Below, one piece after another: positions 60,117-64,000 of a DNA stretch of 64,000 nucleotides. The stretch's first letter is position 1. Each line of letters opens with the position of its first letter. Source of the DNA: Glaciecola sp. XM2 (GTDB lineage Bacteria > Pseudomonadota > Gammaproteobacteria > Enterobacterales > Alteromonadaceae). The notes beneath the pieces were generated by a model. The model searched no databases, had not been told where the DNA came from, and saw only the letters and a list, made by a program, of their open reading frames with translations. A program made the position numbers and the translations under genes. Location: NCBI RefSeq assembly GCF_018595715.1, contig NZ_JAHEOJ010000014.1, positions 1-64,000 of the forward strand, written 5' to 3'.

Positions 60117-60274
60117 ATGGTAGAATAAATCACAAGTTACTCACAAACTGGGTTTATCAAAAAGAGCTAGCGTTATGCTGGCTTTTTTATTGGCTGTATA
60201 TTGAGTGTGAGAACATCGAAAGTTGAATAAAAAGGCGCCAGCGAAGTGCTTGGCGCATATGTCAGTGGTTACGA

Positions 60275-60469
60275 TTAATCTTCAGACTGAAAAATGTCTT
60301 CAATTTTCAGTTCAAATAACTTCGCAGCTTTAAATGCAAGCGTTAGGCTTGGATCGTATTTGCCTTTCTCAATGGCAATGATGGTCTGTCTTGAAACATT
60401 CAGAGCATCAGCTAAATCTGCTTGTGTCCAATCTCTTTCTGCTCGCAGCACTTTAAAACGATTTTTCAT
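60275..60469 (-). CDS. Small XRE-family HTH regulator
   Basis: A 64-residue protein that is all HTH: FKVLRAERDWTQADLADALNVSRQTIIAIE. It lacks a sensor domain. The start overlaps the stop of the membrane-protein gene by 4 bases, so both are one operon. Such pairs often form a self-controlled unit with the membrane protein as partner. Confidence 0.88.
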   Translation of the reverse strand: MKNRFKVLRAERDWTQADLADALNVSRQTIIAIEKGKYDPSLTLAFKAAKLFELKIEDIFQSED

Positions 60470-60888
60470 CCATACTTCCTTGTACCTAACACCATACCTA
60501 TCATGTAAGTAATGCCCATCACAAACAAAATACTTGAGGGATTAGGGGTAATTGACACGAGTTTGATACTCTCGAGTAAGCCAAACATCGCGCCAGCAAC
60601 CATGCTCACGCCAAGCGATAAGGCCATTGCTTCTAAGTGAATGCGTTGTTGTAGTTCATCCAAATCCTGCAAATGCTGTTTATTTGCCATGATCATTTTA
60701 TAGCCCATCACTAAATTGGTGATCACCGTGCATATAGTAATAACGCTGTGATAGTCCCATAGAAACTTTGGACCAAAGGCAGCGGTCGCTAAACTCAGCA
60801 TCCATAAGCCTGTCCATAATGCGAGGGATTTGGTGTTTCTGTTTTGTTTGGTTTTTATGCTCTGTTCGTTCGTATCGACTGTATTCAT
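60466..60888 (-). CDS. Four-TM membrane protein of an XRE-linked pair
   Basis: A 140-residue protein with about four TM segments (near residues 21-38, 44-62, 84-104 and 115-132) and a short helical cytoplasmic loop HLQDLDELQQRIHLEAMAL. I choose ATG 60888, which has AGGTAA before it, over 60909. The family resembles DUF proteins coupled to small XRE regulators; the function is unknown. Confidence 0.7.
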   Translation of the reverse strand: MNTVDTNEQSIKTKQNRNTKSLALWTGLWMLSLATAAFGPKFLWDYHSVITICTVITNLVMGYKMIMANKQHLQDLDELQQRIHLEAMALSLGVSMVAGAMFGLLESIKLVSITPNPSSILFVMGITYMIGMVLGTRKYG

Positions 60889-60909
60889 AATGTTACCTGC
60901 TGAGGCCAT

Positions 60910-61238
60910 CTACGCTGATGGCGTTGGGAAATCGGCTTGTTAATATCACTTGTCATAAAGTTAAGCTTGCTTTACGTTTTGTTAGATTAGCTCTCACAAT
61001 ATGCAAAGTCAAGTAAGCTTTACATAAAGTTATTAAAACATAACATTTTTACAATTGGAGTATTGCATTGCTTTTTTGATGAGCCCAGCCTTAACAGGCC
61101 TAGCAGGCGTTTTGCTGTAATAAAACTGTCACGTAATTGTCATAAAAAGTTTCTCAGCCTGCACTTATATTTGCCGATACTTTTGTTATTAAAGATGAGA
61201 ATGCACTGTTCTCGCCCAGATATAGTCTCGGAGAAATA
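60910..61238. other. Intergenic region before the chemoreceptor gene
   Basis: About 330 AT-rich bases between divergent genes. It must hold both promoters. I see no clear operator, RNA or gene. Confidence 0.4.
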
Positions 61239-62921
61239 ATGATTGGATTACTATCTAAAAGTATTCGCCTGCAGGTGTTGGCGATTCTGATAGCCGGTGT
61301 GGGTGTCTTGATTACGGTGTTTGTGATTGGCATTCAGGGAAAAAACCAAATTATTGGCAGCTACCAATCGCTTTTAAATGATGAGTTGTCTACGTTAGAG
61401 ACCATCAGCAATCTGAATATCGATTTTAAAACTCAGGTGCAAGAGTGGAAAAATACGTTGTTGCGCGGGCATGACCCAGAACAACTTGAAAAATACTGGC
61501 AGCGCTTTATCGAGCATTCCATAGACATACCGCAACGTGTTGATAATGTGTTGGCAGAGACCACAGACCCGGAGCTTACAGAGCTTCTAACGCGTTTCCA
61601 GTCGGTATATCCGGGCATGATTGCGTCGTACAAAGATGGTTATGAGTATTTTATTAGCAGTGGTTATGATCACAAGGCTGCAGATACCTCAGTTCGAGGT
61701 ATTGATCGTGAGCCAAGTAAGCTTTTGGTTGAGGCTGTAGCGCTCGTCGATGCGAAAACCAAAAGTGCTGGTCAACAGCTATTGGATGAAAGTGTTGTTA
61801 AGTCGCTCGTTTCAGCGATCCTCATTGTGCTATCGTCGCTAGCGACCTTGTTGTTTATTACCATCATGTTTGAAAAACGCATCATTAAGCCTATTCATAA
61901 AATAAACACGCTATCAAAACACTTAGCGTCGGGTGATTTTACCCATCCCATGTCGATTGATCGTGAAGATCAAATAGGTCAACTGAGCCAAAATGTGGAG
62001 TTAATACGCACCGATTTAGGCAAGCTTATTAACGAAATTTTGGTCAATATGGAACAGTTAGGTCGGTTTATTGGTGACACCTTCACGCAACTGCATACGA
62101 TCAGTTCAGAAGTTGATGAGTCTCACGTTCGCTCATTGGCTTTACAAAAGTTTATTCAGCAGGTTAATGACAGCTCTTCTACGTTGCTTACGTCGGGTAA
62201 TGAAAATGAAAATTTTATTGAGCAAACCGCAGCAAGTATGCAAGAAGAAATCAAACAGTATATTGAGAGCAAACAGCTGGTATCTGATGTCAGCGAAGCA
62301 ATGAAGTTAAGCCAAGATAGAATGGATGACCTTAAAACTGAATCTGATTCAATCTCAAATATGCTTAACACTATTTTGAATATCGCAGAACAAACGAATT
62401 TACTCGCGTTAAATGCTGCCATTGAAGCGGCGCGAGCCGGTGAGTCGGGTAGGGGGTTTGCAGTAGTCGCTGATGAAGTCAGGCAGTTGGCGCAAAAGAC
62501 GCAAGCATCTGCCGCTGAAATCACAAAAACCATCAAAAGACTCAATCAGAACACACAAGACACATCTAATAGCATAAGCTCTAGCATTGCTCTGACGTCC
62601 CAAACTACCGACAAATACTCTCAAATGATCGAGTTTATGCAGTCGACCAATCAAGTGTTAACGACCTTGGTAAGCAAGCAAACAGGAATAAGTGAGATGA
62701 TTAACGAGCAGTATCAGTCATCACAGCAGGTCGTTAATGAGGTTGAAGAGGCGGTGCAACTTTCCGAGCAAACCAAGCACTCTAATCAAAAAATCACTGA
62801 AACAACGCAAATGGTAGAAAGTGTGATTGATGATATAAAGAGTGTTGCTAGCCGATTTAAGGTAGATGGGAGTCTTCGTGGTGATAGCTCCCAAAAAAAT
62901 GATGATGTGGTGATGTTTTAA
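61239..62921 (+). CDS. Methyl-accepting chemotaxis protein
   Basis: A 560-residue receptor. TM1 (about 9-31), a mostly helical periplasmic sensor (32-185), TM2 (about 187-208), HAMP and a signalling domain with the hairpin tip [19 protein letters not shown] and [15 protein letters not shown]. The sensor looks four-helix like; its ligand is unknown. There is no C-terminal CheR-binding pentapeptide. Confidence 0.92.
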   Translation: MIGLLSKSIRLQVLAILIAGVGVLITVFVIGIQGKNQIIGSYQSLLNDELSTLETISNLNIDFKTQVQEWKNTLLRGHDPEQLEKYWQRFIEHSIDIPQRVDNVLAETTDPELTELLTRFQSVYPGMIASYKDGYEYFISSGYDHKAADTSVRGIDREPSKLLVEAVALVDAKTKSAGQQLLDESVVKSLVSAILIVLSSLATLLFITIMFEKRIIKPIHKINTLSKHLASGDFTHPMSIDREDQIGQLSQNVELIRTDLGKLINEILVNMEQLGRFIGDTFTQLHTISSEVDESHVRSLALQKFIQQVNDSSSTLLTSGNENENFIEQTAASMQEEIKQYIESKQLVSDVSEAMKLSQDRMDDLKTESDSISNMLNTILNIAEQTNLLALNAAIEAARAGESGRGFAVVADEVRQLAQKTQASAAEITKTIKRLNQNTQDTSNSISSSIALTSQTTDKYSQMIEFMQSTNQVLTTLVSKQTGISEMINEQYQSSQQVVNEVEEAVQLSEQTKHSNQKITETTQMVESVIDDIKSVASRFKVDGSLRGDSSQKNDDVVMF

Positions 62922-63087
62922 AGACCTTTTTGTTCATCACTCGCATTAGTCTGCTGAACATATTGATGAATATCGTATGCAGATGCGCAGCAAAAGCTTA
63001 AATTTGTTTATTCGCTGATTATGCGGCTTCTCGGTTGGCTTATCGTTATGATACACTTTAAGCGCAATCGACCCGAGGCCTAATATA

Positions 63088-64000
63088 ATGATAATAAATA
63101 GCCAGTTTGATAGCGGTAACATTCACGTTATTCGTGCAGACCAGCCAAACGATATCCAGCTTTCCATAAATAAAGACAATCAGTCTGACTTTTATCAGTG
63201 GTTTCATTTTAAACTTCACGCAACACCATTTGTTGAGCATGTGCTTTATATCAATGATTTAGCTAAATCAGCATATCCAGATGGATGGCGCGGCTATAAA
63301 GCCGTTGCTTCCTACGATCGAGAGCAGTGGTTTAGAGTAGATACCGAATTTGATGGGGATACATTAAGAATCGATTTTACGCCTGAGTACGACAGTGTGT
63401 ACTTCGCGTATTTTGCGCCTTATAGCTACGAAAGGCATCTCAACCTCATTGCCGATGCGCAAATGTCATTTGATTGTAGGCATGAGCTGTTAGGCACTAC
63501 CCTTGACGGGCGTGAGCTAAACTTATTGATGATTGGTGAAGATGCTGATCATAAAAATAAAATTTGGGTGACCGCACGTCAGCATCCCGGTGAGACAATG
63601 GCACAGTGGTTAATTGAGGGCTTTCTTACTCGTTTACTCGATGAGGATGATGGTACCGCTAGAGCCTTGCTAGAGAATAATCAATTTTATGTGGTGCCAA
63701 ACATGAACCCTGACGGCAGCGCGCGGGGCCATTTGCGCACCAATGCTGCGGGTATGAACTTAAACAGAGAGTGGGCTGAGCCTAGCTTAGAGAAAAGCCC
63801 TGAAGTGTTTCATGTACTCAAAAAAATGGAGCAAACCGGTGTTGACTTATTTTTAGATGTGCACGGCGATGAGGCACTACCTTATAATTTTGTTGCCGGA
63901 ACCGAGGGTAATCCAAACTATGGCGAGCGTATCGCCAACCTTGAAGAAGCGTTTAAACAAAGTCTAATGGCGTGTACGCCAGAGTTTCAGGATACTCATG
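63088..64000 (+). CDS. M14-family zinc carboxypeptidase (truncated by window end)
   Basis: The reading frame is open from ATG 63088 to the window end (304 complete codons). It has the N-terminal domain seen in cytosolic carboxypeptidases (about 1-125), then the M14 domain with zinc ligands H and E in ARQHPGETM, substrate-binding MNPDG and NLNREW, and the third zinc ligand in DVHGDE. It is likely a cytosolic carboxypeptidase-like enzyme. GAGG lies 10 bases upstream of the start. The C-terminus with the catalytic Glu is outside the window. Confidence 0.85.
   Translation, partial: MIINSQFDSGNIHVIRADQPNDIQLSINKDNQSDFYQWFHFKLHATPFVEHVLYINDLAKSAYPDGWRGYKAVASYDREQWFRVDTEFDGDTLRIDFTPEYDSVYFAYFAPYSYERHLNLIADAQMSFDCRHELLGTTLDGRELNLLMIGEDADHKNKIWVTARQHPGETMAQWLIEGFLTRLLDEDDGTARALLENNQFYVVPNMNPDGSARGHLRTNAAGMNLNREWAEPSLEKSPEVFHVLKKMEQTGVDLFLDVHGDEALPYNFVAGTEGNPNYGERIANLEEAFKQSLMACTPEFQDTH

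Overview
The window looks like chromosomal DNA of a marine gammaproteobacterium of the Alteromonadales (Alteromonas/Glaciecola type). The evidence is the protein style of the housekeeping genes, the hexR-pykA // zwf-pgl-edd-glk-eda arrangement, the cspD // clpS-clpA, infA, bpt, aat, trxB cluster, and a large TonB-dependent beta-glucan utilisation locus. Species cannot be fixed from the sequence alone.

Layout. (1) 1-3.4 kb is an accessory patch. It holds an IS110/IS1111-type transposase, then three short gene units separated by related imperfect palindromes that look like degenerate integron attC sites: a small membrane protein, a reverse-strand ParDE toxin-antitoxin pair, and a small secreted protein. 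No integrase is present, so this resembles a decayed cassette cluster. (2) 3.4-31.5 kb is a polysaccharide utilisation locus for beta-1,3-glucan (laminarin-like). It encodes a surface GH16 lipoprotein with four accessory modules, a TonB-dependent receptor with an EF-hand-like loop, a sugar-porter MFS, a GH-A-type hydrolase, a LacI regulator, a GH3 glucosidase, a very large GH149-like phosphorylase, a GPH-family symporter, a secreted GH17, two non-catalytic modular lipoproteins, a small coiled-coil lipoprotein, and two overlapping GH17 genes without signal peptides. A near-identical 18-bp LacI-type operator lies at 12795 and at 31530. (3) 31.7-47.1 kb is conserved housekeeping: purB, hflD, mnmA, rluE, cspD, clpS, clpA, infA, bpt, aat, trxB, yfbV, sprT, sppA, ydjA and a saccharopine-dehydrogenase-like gene. 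(4) 47.2-60.1 kb is central carbon metabolism: pykA, hexR, zwf, pgl, edd, glk, eda, a hexose-6-phosphate mutarotase, gapA, msrB and a second long GAPDH. (5) 60.2-64 kb has an XRE regulator with a membrane protein, a chemoreceptor, and a truncated M14 carboxypeptidase.

How it works together (inference). Surface lipoproteins bind and cut beta-1,3-glucan, the receptor brings oligosaccharides into the periplasm, the secreted GH17 and GH-A enzymes trim them, and the two inner-membrane carriers import the products. Cytoplasmic GH17, GH3 and phosphorylase enzymes release glucose and glucose-1-phosphate. Glk plus the Entner-Doudoroff operon, about 20 kb away, turns glucose into pyruvate. HexR-like sites lie before zwf and gapA and also between the PUL transporter and GH17 genes, which suggests control shared between glucan uptake and sugar catabolism. 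No tRNA, rRNA or CRISPR array was found.
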